Assembly (NCBI RefSeq): GCF_011046975.1
Contig: NZ_CP049253.1
Span: forward strand, 2,108,001-2,172,000
Origin: Microbacterium amylolyticum
GTDB taxonomy: Bacteria > Actinomycetota > Actinomycetes > Actinomycetales > Microbacteriaceae
Direction: 5' to 3'
Length of the DNA stretch: 64,000 nucleotides
Of this stretch, positions 55,104-63,159 are shown piece after piece (the first letter of the stretch is position 1; every line of letters starts with the position of its first letter). The notes under the pieces were generated by a model, which saw only the letters and a program-made list of their open reading frames with translations, had not been told where the DNA came from and made no database searches. The position numbers and the translations under genes are program-made.

Positions 55104-57605
55104 ATGCCTTCCCTTCTTGACGCCGTCCGTTCCGCGGGCGCCGACGCCGATTCCCTGTACGACGCCTTTCTCGAATGGACGCTCGAGAGGGGGATCGAGC
55201 TGTACCCGGCGCAGGACGAGGCCGTGATGGAGCTCGTCCAGGGCAACAACGTCATCCTTGCCACGCCCACCGGAACCGGGAAGTCGCTTGTGGCGACGGC
55301 GGCGCACGCCATCGCCCTGGGGCGCAGCGGACGCACGTACTACACGGCGCCGATCAAGGCCCTCGTCAGTGAGAAGTTCTTCTCGCTCGTGGAGATCTTC
55401 GGCGCCGAGAACGTCGGTCTCGTCACGGGAGACTCGTCCGTGAACGGCGACGCGCCGATCGTGTGCTGCACAGCGGAGATTCTCGCGAACCTCGCGCTGC
55501 GCGAAGGAGAAAGCGCGAACGTCGACCAGGTGGTCATGGACGAGTTCCACTACTACGGTGATCGCGATCGTGGCTGGGCCTGGCAGGTTCCGCTGTTACT
55601 CCTGCCGCGCGCGCAGTTCCTGCTGATGTCGGCGACCCTCGGCGACACGACCATGATCGAACGCGACCTCACCCGACGCACCGGTCGCGAAACGACCCTC
55701 GTTGCGGGTGCCGAGCGACCGGTTCCCCTGCACTTCAGCTACGAGAAGAAAGCCGCTCACGAGGTGGTCGAAAACCTCCTCCAGGAGAGCGAGGTCCCCG
55801 TTTACGTCGTGCACTTCAGCCAGGCGCAGGCTATGGAGCGCGCCCAGGCGCTGTCGAGCATCAATGTCACCACCCGCCCGCAGCGCGATGAGATTGCTGA
55901 GGCAATCGGCGACTTCCGGTTCACGACCAATTTCGGCAAGACGCTGTCACGGCTGGTGCGCGCTGGTATCGGCGTACACCACGCCGGAATGCTCCCGCGC
56001 TACCGCCGCCTGGTCGAAACGCTCGCGCAGCGCGGTCTGCTCCGCGTCATCTGCGGAACCGACACCCTCGGCGTTGGCATCAACGTGCCGATCCGCACGG
56101 TTCTTGTCACGGCGCTGTCGAAGTATGACGGATCTCGGATGCGCCGACTCGGCGCCCGCGAGTTCCACCAGATCGCCGGCCGTGCGGGACGTGCCGGATT
56201 CGACCCGTACGGCAACGTCGTCGTGCTGGCACCCGAGCACGAGATCGAGAACGAACAGGCCATGAAGAAGGCGGGTGATGACCCCAAGAAGCGCAAGAAG
56301 GTGCAGAAGAAGCAGGCGCCGAAGGGATTCGTCAGCTGGAGCGAGCAGAGCTTCGAGAAGATCATCGAAGCTGAACCTGAAGCGCTCAGCCCGCAGATGC
56401 ACATGACGTCGGCGATTCTGATCAACATCATCGCCCGCGGCGGTGATGTCTTCGGCAACGTCCGTTCCCTCGTGTTCGATAACCACCAGCCGCGCCGCGA
56501 TCAGTACGCGCTGGCCCGTCGGGCGCTCGCGATCTTCCGGACGCTGCGTGACGCCGAGCTCGTCGAGATCGTCGACGGGAACATCCGCCTCGTTGTCGAA
56601 TTGCAGGCGAACTTCGCGCTGAACCAGCCGCTGTCCCCGTTTGCTCTGGCGGCGATCGAGCTTCTCGACCCTGATGAGGGCGACGGGGGCGTCGGCTCGG
56701 GAAGCTATGCGCTCGACGTTGTCAGCATCATCGAGTCGACGCTGGACAACCCTCGCGCGATCCTGTCTCAGCAGGAGTACAAGGCGCGTGGCGAGGCCGT
56801 CGGTGCCATGAAGCGAGACGGCATCGAGTACGAAGAGCGCATGGAGCTGCTCGAGGAGATCACGTACCCGAAACCGCTCGACGACCTGCTGACACAGGCG
56901 TTCGAGACGTTTGCGACATCGCAGCCGTGGGTGCGCGACTTCCCGCTGTCGCCGAAGTCGATTGTGCGCGACATGTTCGAGCGGGCCATGACCTTCGCTG
57001 ATTTCGTGCAGTGGTACCAGCTGGCCCGCAGCGAGGGCCTTGTTTTGCGATACCTCTCCGATGCGTTCCGGGCGATTCGCCAGACGGTTCCGGCCGAGGC
57101 CCACTCCGAGGAACTGGATGACATCGTCGAGTGGCTCGGCGAGATGATCCGCCAGGTGGACTCGAGTCTCGTTGACGAATGGGAAACGCTCGTCGCCGGA
57201 GCCGACCAGGCGCCGGGGGACGGGCCCGTCGTACCTCCCGCGCCGCCATCCATTGTCAAGAACGAGCGGGCGTTTACCGTTCTGGTTCGCAACGCAATGT
57301 TCCGCCGCGTGCAGCTGGCGGCGCTGGAAAAGGACGACGAGCTGGAGGCGCTGGACCCCGAAGCCGGCTGGCCCGAGGCACTCGATGCCTACTTCGCCGA
57401 GCACAACGAGATGCTCACGGGCGGTGCCGCGCGCGCGCCCCAGATGTGCCGCATCGAGAAGGGGCGGGAGACGTGGCTGGTGGAGCAGACGATCGACGAT
57501 CCGGAGGGGAACCACGACTGGCGCCTGACCGCGATGATCGACCTGCAGGCATCGGCCGACGAGGCGGAGGCCGTTCTGGCCGATGTGTCGCTCGCCCGGC
57601 TCTGA
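55104..57605 (+). CDS. DEAD/DEAH box helicase with DUF3516 C-terminus
   Basis: 833 residues from ATG 55104; a start at 55056 adds unlike residues. Ski2-like RNA helicase layout: Walker A TPTGTGKS at 54-61, DEFH at 146-149, LMSATLGD, HHAGMLPRYRR and QIAGRAGRAGFDPYG in the second RecA domain, then an about 350-residue DUF3516 part. Actinobacterial members are thought to act in RNA metabolism; not proven. Full length. Ends in a very strong hairpin. Confidence 0.92.
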   Translation: MPSLLDAVRSAGADADSLYDAFLEWTLERGIELYPAQDEAVMELVQGNNVILATPTGTGKSLVATAAHAIALGRSGRTYYTAPIKALVSEKFFSLVEIFGAENVGLVTGDSSVNGDAPIVCCTAEILANLALREGESANVDQVVMDEFHYYGDRDRGWAWQVPLLLLPRAQFLLMSATLGDTTMIERDLTRRTGRETTLVAGAERPVPLHFSYEKKAAHEVVENLLQESEVPVYVVHFSQAQAMERAQALSSINVTTRPQRDEIAEAIGDFRFTTNFGKTLSRLVRAGIGVHHAGMLPRYRRLVETLAQRGLLRVICGTDTLGVGINVPIRTVLVTALSKYDGSRMRRLGAREFHQIAGRAGRAGFDPYGNVVVLAPEHEIENEQAMKKAGDDPKKRKKVQKKQAPKGFVSWSEQSFEKIIEAEPEALSPQMHMTSAILINIIARGGDVFGNVRSLVFDNHQPRRDQYALARRALAIFRTLRDAELVEIVDGNIRLVVELQANFALNQPLSPFALAAIELLDPDEGDGGVGSGSYALDVVSIIESTLDNPRAILSQQEYKARGEAVGAMKRDGIEYEERMELLEEITYPKPLDDLLTQAFETFATSQPWVRDFPLSPKSIVRDMFERAMTFADFVQWYQLARSEGLVLRYLSDAFRAIRQTVPAEAHSEELDDIVEWLGEMIRQVDSSLVDEWETLVAGADQAPGDGPVVPPAPPSIVKNERAFTVLVRNAMFRRVQLAALEKDDELEALDPEAGWPEALDAYFAEHNEMLTGGAARAPQMCRIEKGRETWLVEQTIDDPEGNHDWRLTAMIDLQASADEAEAVLADVSLARL

Positions 57606-57660
57606 CACATACAACGGCGGCCCCACTCCGATGAGGGAGTGGGGCCGCCGTTGTATGTGT
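57605..57660. terminator. 25-bp perfect hairpin terminator
   Basis: Arms 57605-57629 and 57636-57660 are perfectly complementary over 25 bp with a 6-nt loop. It begins at the helicase stop and ends 3 bases before the stop of the convergent ATPase gene, so it serves both. Confidence 0.88.
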
Positions 57661-57662
57661 GA

Positions 57663-59099
57663 TCAGGCTTCGCCGACGAGCCCGCGAGCGATTGTGGCCG
57701 TTGCGGCCAGCCACGCGCGCTGGGTGTCGGGGCGCAGAGCCGCGAAGTGTAGGTGGCCGTCGATGATCGCCGGGTCGAAGGGGATCTGCACAACGTCGCG
57801 GGTGAGCTTGCGGTAGCCCTCCACAACGCGGCGTACTTCGTTGGTCGGCGCCTTCGAGTCGGCCTGGTTGACAATTGTCACCGCGTTCGCGGCCAGCTGC
57901 GCGGATCGCTCATCGCGCTCTGCCAGAGCGTCGAGGAGCAACGCACCGGCTTCCGCGTGCTCGTCTCGTGTGGTCGTGGCGACGACCAGCTGATCCGTGT
58001 GATCGATCATGCGACGCCACAGCGGGTCCGACTCATCGTTTCCGGAGTCCATCACGATCAGGCGGTAGTACCGGGCGGCAACCGCGTGAATGTGGTCGAC
58101 ATCGTCAGCGCTGATGCGCTGTTCCTCCGCGAGCGCGATGGGCTGCGACCGCAGAACGTCGAAGCGGTCGCGACGCTGGTGGTGAACGTAGTGCGCAACG
58201 TCTGCGGCCTGGGCCTCGGCGGAGAGCAGGTGATCGGATGCTTCGAGGAGGTCGTGCAGGGTGGCATCGTGTGCGCCCTGTTCGGTGCGCCAACCGAGCG
58301 TTCCACGGGTCTGGTTGTTGTCCCAGGCAAGAACTCCCGCTCCGCCGAAGCGCGCAAAAACGGCTGCGGTCAGGATCGTCGTTGGGGTCTTACCGGATCC
58401 GCCCTTGCCGTTCACGACGGCGATGGTGCGCGGGCCCGGCCAGTGCTGAGCGACCGCCATCTGGTCGGAGCGCTCGGAACGCTCGCTTTCTCCCGGGGCC
58501 ATCCGCAGGCCCATGCGGGTCATCGCCCCGCGGAAGCCGCGTGTTGCGGGCTCTTCTAGCTGCTCGTCGCGCTCGCCGGTGAGGAAGGTTTCGCGCTGCG
58601 CGCGTCGGTCGGCGAACTCGCGCGAGGAAACGCGCGGTGTTGCGATTCCGGCCGGTGTCTTCTCGGCCGAGCCAGCGGGGCTCAGGGTCGGAGCAGAGGA
58701 GCGTGCTCGCGCGGCAGCCGGATCGATCACCGGCAGGGACTGTGTTGCCGCATCGCGCGGGGCTTGGCGTGTGATGGGGGACTCCTCTGGCAGGCTCGCG
58801 GCGGGCGAGGGGGTAGCGGCGCGCGGAACGGGCCGCGGTGCGCCCTCCGGCGCGGCGTATTCGACGTTCTCGTTGCCGTCGACCACAAGCGGCCATGTGC
58901 CGTCGGGTTCGCTGACGATCACGCGCATCGGCGAACCGATTTGCCGGGCAATCTCGGCCGTCATCCTGACGATCTCGCGCCGCGCGTCCTCGGCGTGGCT
59001 CGTCGCGATCGTGCGGGGCGTCTCGTCGACGACCAGGACCGCAGACCCGTTCTCATGGATCGTGGCGTTGAGTCCGTCGTCGTTCGAGCTTTCGCGCAT
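57663..59099 (-). CDS. MinD/ParA-like P-loop ATPase
   Basis: 478 residues. The first 220 residues are disordered (Ala/Pro/Ser/Arg-rich) with a small N-terminal part (HAEDARREIVRMTAEIA). The ATPase starts at NGKGGSGKTPTT (230-241), a deviant Walker A with Pro, then WDNNQTRGTLGWR for the switch, IVMDSGNDESDP. This is the type found with actinobacterial secretion or septum systems (ESX-associated or chromosome-partition annotations). No ParB, ESX or secretion gene is seen here, so the partner is unknown. Confidence 0.85.
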   Translation of the reverse strand: MRESSNDDGLNATIHENGSAVLVVDETPRTIATSHAEDARREIVRMTAEIARQIGSPMRVIVSEPDGTWPLVVDGNENVEYAAPEGAPRPVPRAATPSPAASLPEESPITRQAPRDAATQSLPVIDPAAARARSSAPTLSPAGSAEKTPAGIATPRVSSREFADRRAQRETFLTGERDEQLEEPATRGFRGAMTRMGLRMAPGESERSERSDQMAVAQHWPGPRTIAVVNGKGGSGKTPTTILTAAVFARFGGAGVLAWDNNQTRGTLGWRTEQGAHDATLHDLLEASDHLLSAEAQAADVAHYVHHQRRDRFDVLRSQPIALAEEQRISADDVDHIHAVAARYYRLIVMDSGNDESDPLWRRMIDHTDQLVVATTTRDEHAEAGALLLDALAERDERSAQLAANAVTIVNQADSKAPTNEVRRVVEGYRKLTRDVVQIPFDPAIIDGHLHFAALRPDTQRAWLAATATIARGLVGEA

Positions 59100-59374
59100 C
59101 GGGTCCCTCCCGTGACTTCAGGCGGCCGTTCGTCGGCCCCCTCGTATCGGTAAGCCTAGTGTCGGGTTCCCTCGGAAGCGGGTGATGGGCGACGCGTTTT
59201 CGGCGTGCCCCTTTCGCGAGCGGGCTTCTTATCGCACGGAGCGAGATTGTTCACCGCCCCGCTTGCTCAAGCGTTAAATATGTCAATTCTTCACGTCGAA
59301 CTGGCCATGAGAATCACTCACTCTTTCCTAGCCTGGAGGAAGAACACGTCCACGAGGCAAGGGAGCCGCATACC

Positions 59375-60889
59375 GTGAGCGACGCATACGAGGAGAACCG
59401 CCGGCAGTGGAGCGCTCGGGAAGAGATCGCCGAGCTGATGATTCCGCAGATCGGGCGGCTCTCGCGAGGTCAGGGCATCATTCCCTCCGTGCATGGTCGC
59501 CGCCTCACGGGGCTGTCGCCGACGGACCTGCTCACGGCGCACCGCTTTCCGCGCACAGCCGGCGATGAGATCCTCGAGCCGCACAAGACGATGGCCATTC
59601 TCGCCGGTGTGGAGCGGGTGGCAACGGTTCCCGCGGCCGTCGACGTGGCGAGCATCGTGTCCCGGATGGAGGACGAGGGGCTCAGCCTCGACGACGAGAC
59701 CATCGACGCCTTCCTGCGCCGCGAGCTCGCGGGCATCATGGCCGTAACGGCGCACGGGCCGACGGACGTCATCCTGTACGGCTTCGGACGGATCGGCCGC
59801 CTCGTCGCGCGTATTCTCATCTCGCACCAGGGCGCGGGAGACGGGCTCCGGTTGCGCGCGATCGTTGTGCGCGGCGGCGGCGCCGGAGATCTGGCCAAGC
59901 GTGCGAGCCTGCTCAGCCGAGACTCCGTTCACGGGGCGTTCGCCGGCACAATCGACATCGACGAGGCGTCCGACACGATCCGGGCAAACGGTGCACTGAT
60001 CCGGGTGATTCGCTCGAACGATCCGGCGACGATCGACTACACGCAGTACGGAATCGACGATGCGATCGTCATCGACAACACCGGCATCTGGCGGGACGAG
60101 GAAGGGCTGGGGCAGCACCTGCGTTCCCGTGGCGTCGCCCGTGTCTTGCTGACGGCCCCCGGCAGCGGTGCCCTGAAGAACATCGTCGCGGGTGTTAACG
60201 ACGAGAGCATTGAAGCGGAGGACCGTATCGTGTCGGCGGCCTCGTGCACGACCAACGCGATTACGCCGGTTCTCTCGGCTCTGGATGAGGCGTTCGGCGT
60301 TGAGCGCGGTCACGTCGAAACGGTGCACTCGTACACCAACGACCAGAACCTCATCGACAATTTCCACAAGGGCGACAGGCGCGGCCGTGCCGCGGGCCTG
60401 AACATGGTCATCACCGAGACCGGCGCTGCGCGGGCTGTTGCCAAGGCGTTGCCGCAGCTTGCCGGACGGTTGACGGGGAGCGCGATTCGCGTTCCCACGC
60501 CCGATGTGTCGCTCGCGATTTTGCACCTGCGACTGTCGCGCGGCGCTGCGCGCGATGAGCTCAACGCCTTTCTGCGGCACACGTCGATCGCCTCACCGCT
60601 CCGCGATCAGATCGACTACAGCGAATCGCCGGAGGCCGTCTCTTCCGACTTCGTCGGGAGCACCCGGGCCGGAATCGTCGACGGGCTCGCCACAGTGGCG
60701 GATGGGAGCGAGGACGTCGTGCTGTACGTCTGGTACGACAACGAGTTCGGCTACTCCAGCCAGGTGGTGCGCGTGCTCGAGCAGATGGCTGGACTGCACA
60801 CGCCCGAGGTGCCGGAGCGGCACGGCTTCACGGCCGCCGATGCGGTTGCCGAGGAACTGGCGAGCGAGGCGCAGACCGCCCTGGCCTGA
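59375..60889 (+). CDS. Glyceraldehyde-3-phosphate dehydrogenase, long form
   Basis: 504 residues, GTG start. A 130-residue N-terminal extension (MSDAYEENRRQWSARE) precedes a full GAPDH: GFGRIGRLVAR from about 136, catalytic C291 in SAASCTTNAITPV, HSYTNDQNLIDNFHKGDRR and WYDNEFGYSSQVVRV. The length matches the actinobacterial GapB group (about 480), gluconeogenic and NADP-linked in Corynebacterium; the class assignment here is inference. The 275-bp gap upstream likely holds its promoter, not identified. Confidence 0.88.
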   Translation: MSDAYEENRRQWSAREEIAELMIPQIGRLSRGQGIIPSVHGRRLTGLSPTDLLTAHRFPRTAGDEILEPHKTMAILAGVERVATVPAAVDVASIVSRMEDEGLSLDDETIDAFLRRELAGIMAVTAHGPTDVILYGFGRIGRLVARILISHQGAGDGLRLRAIVVRGGGAGDLAKRASLLSRDSVHGAFAGTIDIDEASDTIRANGALIRVIRSNDPATIDYTQYGIDDAIVIDNTGIWRDEEGLGQHLRSRGVARVLLTAPGSGALKNIVAGVNDESIEAEDRIVSAASCTTNAITPVLSALDEAFGVERGHVETVHSYTNDQNLIDNFHKGDRRGRAAGLNMVITETGAARAVAKALPQLAGRLTGSAIRVPTPDVSLAILHLRLSRGAARDELNAFLRHTSIASPLRDQIDYSESPEAVSSDFVGSTRAGIVDGLATVADGSEDVVLYVWYDNEFGYSSQVVRVLEQMAGLHTPEVPERHGFTAADAVAEELASEAQTALA

Positions 60890-60937
60890 GCCCTCACTAT
60901 TTCGCGACGAGGGTGGTCTCGAAGCTGTACATGTCCG

Positions 60938-61705
60938 GTCGGGCAGGGCGAGGAAAAACTCATCATCCCCCTGGCGGGGTCGTTCCACGTCGACGTTATC
61001 GGCGACGGCGAGCCACGAACGATCGAGCTGGCCGGACGGCGTTCGGTGTTTGACGGGCCGAGCGACACGCTCTATGTGTCGACGGCCGAGACAGCGACGA
61101 TCACGGGCATCGGGCGCGTTGCCGTCGCCACCAGTCCCACGGACACCATCGTCGAGACACGGCATCTGTCGGCCGCTGACACCCCCGTTGAGCTCCGCGG
61201 CTCCGGCGCATCGAGCCGGCAGGTGCACAACTTCGGAACGCCACAGGCGCTCGATGCCGCACGCTTCATCGTGTGCGAAGCGATCACCCCGGCCGAGAAC
61301 TGGTCGTCGTACCCTCCGCACAAGCACGATGAGCACCGCCCCGGTCACGAGTCGCGACTCGAGGAGATCTACTACTTCGAATCGGCGCCGACACGCGTCG
61401 GGGGAGAAAACGCCCGTGCCGCTGCGGCGTTCGGGATGTTCAGCACGTATTCCTCTCCGGCCGGTGCGATCGACATCAACGCACAGGTGCGAACGGGCGA
61501 CGTCGCTCTTGTTCCCTACGGCTATCACGGTCCCGCCGTGGCTGCGTCGGGGTACGACCTCTACTACTTGAACGTGATGGCGGGGCCCGACGCCGAATGC
61601 GTGTGGCACATCAGCGACGACCCGGCACACGCCTGGGCGCGCGAAACGTGGGAGGGGCAGGCGTTTGACGAACGCCTGCCGTACGAGAGCAGGAGCGAGG
61701 CATGA
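60938..61705 (+). pseudogene. iolB: iolB (5-deoxy-glucuronate isomerase), 5' truncated
   Basis: Homology begins inside a frame without a start at about 60938 (VGQGEEKLIIPLAGSFHVD), continues without a break to the stop at 61705 (RQVHNFGTPQALDAARFIVC, HKHDEHRPGHESRLEEIYYF with the metal His/Glu, VPYGYHGP). About 50 N-terminal residues and the native start are missing; before it, only the end of GAPDH and 48 bases. A GTG at 61046 would give 219 residues lacking part of the first cupin. IolB acts in myo-inositol catabolism. ATGA overlap with iolD remains. Confidence 0.7.
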
Positions 61706-62250
61706 GCACGGTGAAGCGGATGACGGTGAGCCAGGCGCTCGTCAAGTTCCTCGCGAACCAATGGACCGTCGACGGCTCGTACCTCATGCTCAACACCGAG
61801 CTCGTCACCGCGGTCGCAGAGGGCCTCAAACTCATCGTTGTTCTCATCCAGCACCATGGCTACGCCTCGATCGGACACTTGTCCGAAACCGTTGGGTCCG
61901 AGCGCTTCGGTACCTGGTATCGACGCTACGACGAGACAGAGCGCCACTTCCAGAGCGAGGAGGTGCTGCCGGTCGACCTGGCGGCCAACGCGCGCAGCTA
62001 CGGCATCCACACGGTCGAGGTGCAGCCGGGGCCGAACGCAATCGTTGACCTTCAGCGCGCGATGGCGGAGGCGAAGGCTTCGGACGAGTCCACCGTGATT
62101 CACATCAACAGCGACCCGCTCATCTACGCTCCCGATGGTGCGGGATGGTGGGATGTGCCGGTGGCGGAGGAATCGTCTCTCGACCCCACGCGTACGGCAC
62201 GTGCCGACTACCTCGAACAGCTGAAGGCAAAGCGGCCCCTCCTTGGTTGA
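61702..62250 (+). pseudogene. iolD: iolD (trihydroxycyclohexanedione hydrolase), large internal deletion
   Basis: IolD is a TPP enzyme of about 640 residues. Here only residues 1-20 (TVSQALVKFLANQ) and the C-terminal third (DGSYLMLNTELVTAVAEGLK, HHGYASIG, PVDLAANARS, WWDVPVAEES) remain, fused in frame at 61762-61776, giving 182 codons. About 450 residues including the PP and part of the PYR domains are lost; the reading frame is undamaged. A stable product cannot be excluded but it would lack most TPP contacts. Confidence 0.8.
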
Positions 62251-62345
62251 ACGCGTTGCGTCGACTGGCGCAGACGGATAGAGAAAATCTCCGACGCTTC
62301 ACGCACGCGCTCAGTAAGCTGAGTCCGACGATCGGGAGGCGGAAG

Positions 62346-62918
62346 ATGAGGCGAGCGGCTGAGGCCATCGAAGAGGGCGTGGCAATCGCCCTCGCTGCCG
62401 CGCGCCTGCAGGTGAAAAACCGCATCCTGATTGACACGATCGCTCAGGACGACGATTTCGACCACAGCGCCTTCCTCCCCTACGCCAAAGACTCGCTTCT
62501 TGCGCTCGCGTCAGAACAGGAGCGCGCTTCGGAAGCGGTGCGAACGCAGCGTGCCAAGGCATGGGGCAGGCATAGTGATCCGCACGGTACGCACGACTAC
62601 CGCGATCGCGATGTCCGCAATCTTCGCAAGCGCGCTAAGCAGTATGCGGGCGTTGCGAAGAAGCTCCGCGGCCTCGCGGAGGACGAGGACACCCTGCAGA
62701 ACCTCGTTGAGGCGGCACGTGATGCCGCGTGGCACGACGTCGAATCAACGCTTGAGCGCCGCCTGCAGATCGAGGCAATGCGCCCCGACGACGACCCTGA
62801 CTACGACATCATGCGCGAAGCCCGCATGCAGGCGCTGCGCCTTGTCGACCTGCAGACCCTGGCGAGCGACACGAAGAAGCGGCAGCAGGCTCGCGAAGCG
62901 CAGAGCGAAGCGGGCTGA
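62346..62918 (+). CDS. Conserved actinobacterial hypothetical protein
   Basis: 190 residues from ATG 62346 (GGGAGG six bases ahead); the frame is open back into iolD, but residues there are unconvincing. Mostly helical and highly charged: RRAAEAIEEGVAIALAAARL, RDRDVRNLRKRAKQY, EAMRPDDDPDYD. The pattern is known in Microbacteriaceae, where it has been labelled asparagine-synthase-like without good reason. No enzyme motif. Function unknown. Confidence 0.7.
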   Translation: MRRAAEAIEEGVAIALAAARLQVKNRILIDTIAQDDDFDHSAFLPYAKDSLLALASEQERASEAVRTQRAKAWGRHSDPHGTHDYRDRDVRNLRKRAKQYAGVAKKLRGLAEDEDTLQNLVEAARDAAWHDVESTLERRLQIEAMRPDDDPDYDIMREARMQALRLVDLQTLASDTKKRQQAREAQSEAG

Positions 62919-63039
62919 CCGGGCGCTCCTGCGTTCACGGAATCCTCAGACACGCCCGGATTGGCGCGTCAACCCCGCGGATTTCGCGCTCGGCACGCGG
63001 ACGTTGTAAAGTAATTGAGTTGCCACGGCAACGACAAAT

Positions 63040-63112
63040 GCGCCCCTAGCTCAATGGATAGAGCATCTGACTACGGATCAGAAGGTTGGGGGTTCGAGTC
63101 CCTCGGGGCGCA
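63040..63112 (+). tRNA. tRNA-Arg (ACG)
   Basis: 73 nt. Acceptor GCGCCCC/GGGGCGC, discriminator A, anticodon loop CTACGGA giving ACG, T-arm GGGGGTTCGAGTCCCTC. CCA is not encoded. Confidence 0.97.
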
Positions 63113-63120
63113 CACGTCGC

Positions 63121-63154
63121 ACAAAGGCCCGGTTCTTCGGAACCGGGCCTTTGT
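63121..63154 (+). terminator. Terminator with UUCG tetraloop
   Basis: A 15-bp perfect stem (ACAAAGGCCCGGTTC / GAACCGGGCCTTTGT) closed by a C(TTCG)G loop, then CGTTTT. Ends the tRNA-Arg transcript. Confidence 0.93.
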
Positions 63155-63159
63155 CGTTT

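Noticed and set aside
55947..57626. 559-codon minus-strand frame opposite the helicase
   Set aside because: Antisense shadow; the plus strand encodes an unambiguous helicase.
62145..62345. Extension of the hypothetical gene upstream to 62145
   Set aside because: It overlaps the iolD remnant and gives Gly/Pro/Arg-rich residues; a good ribosome site is at 62346.
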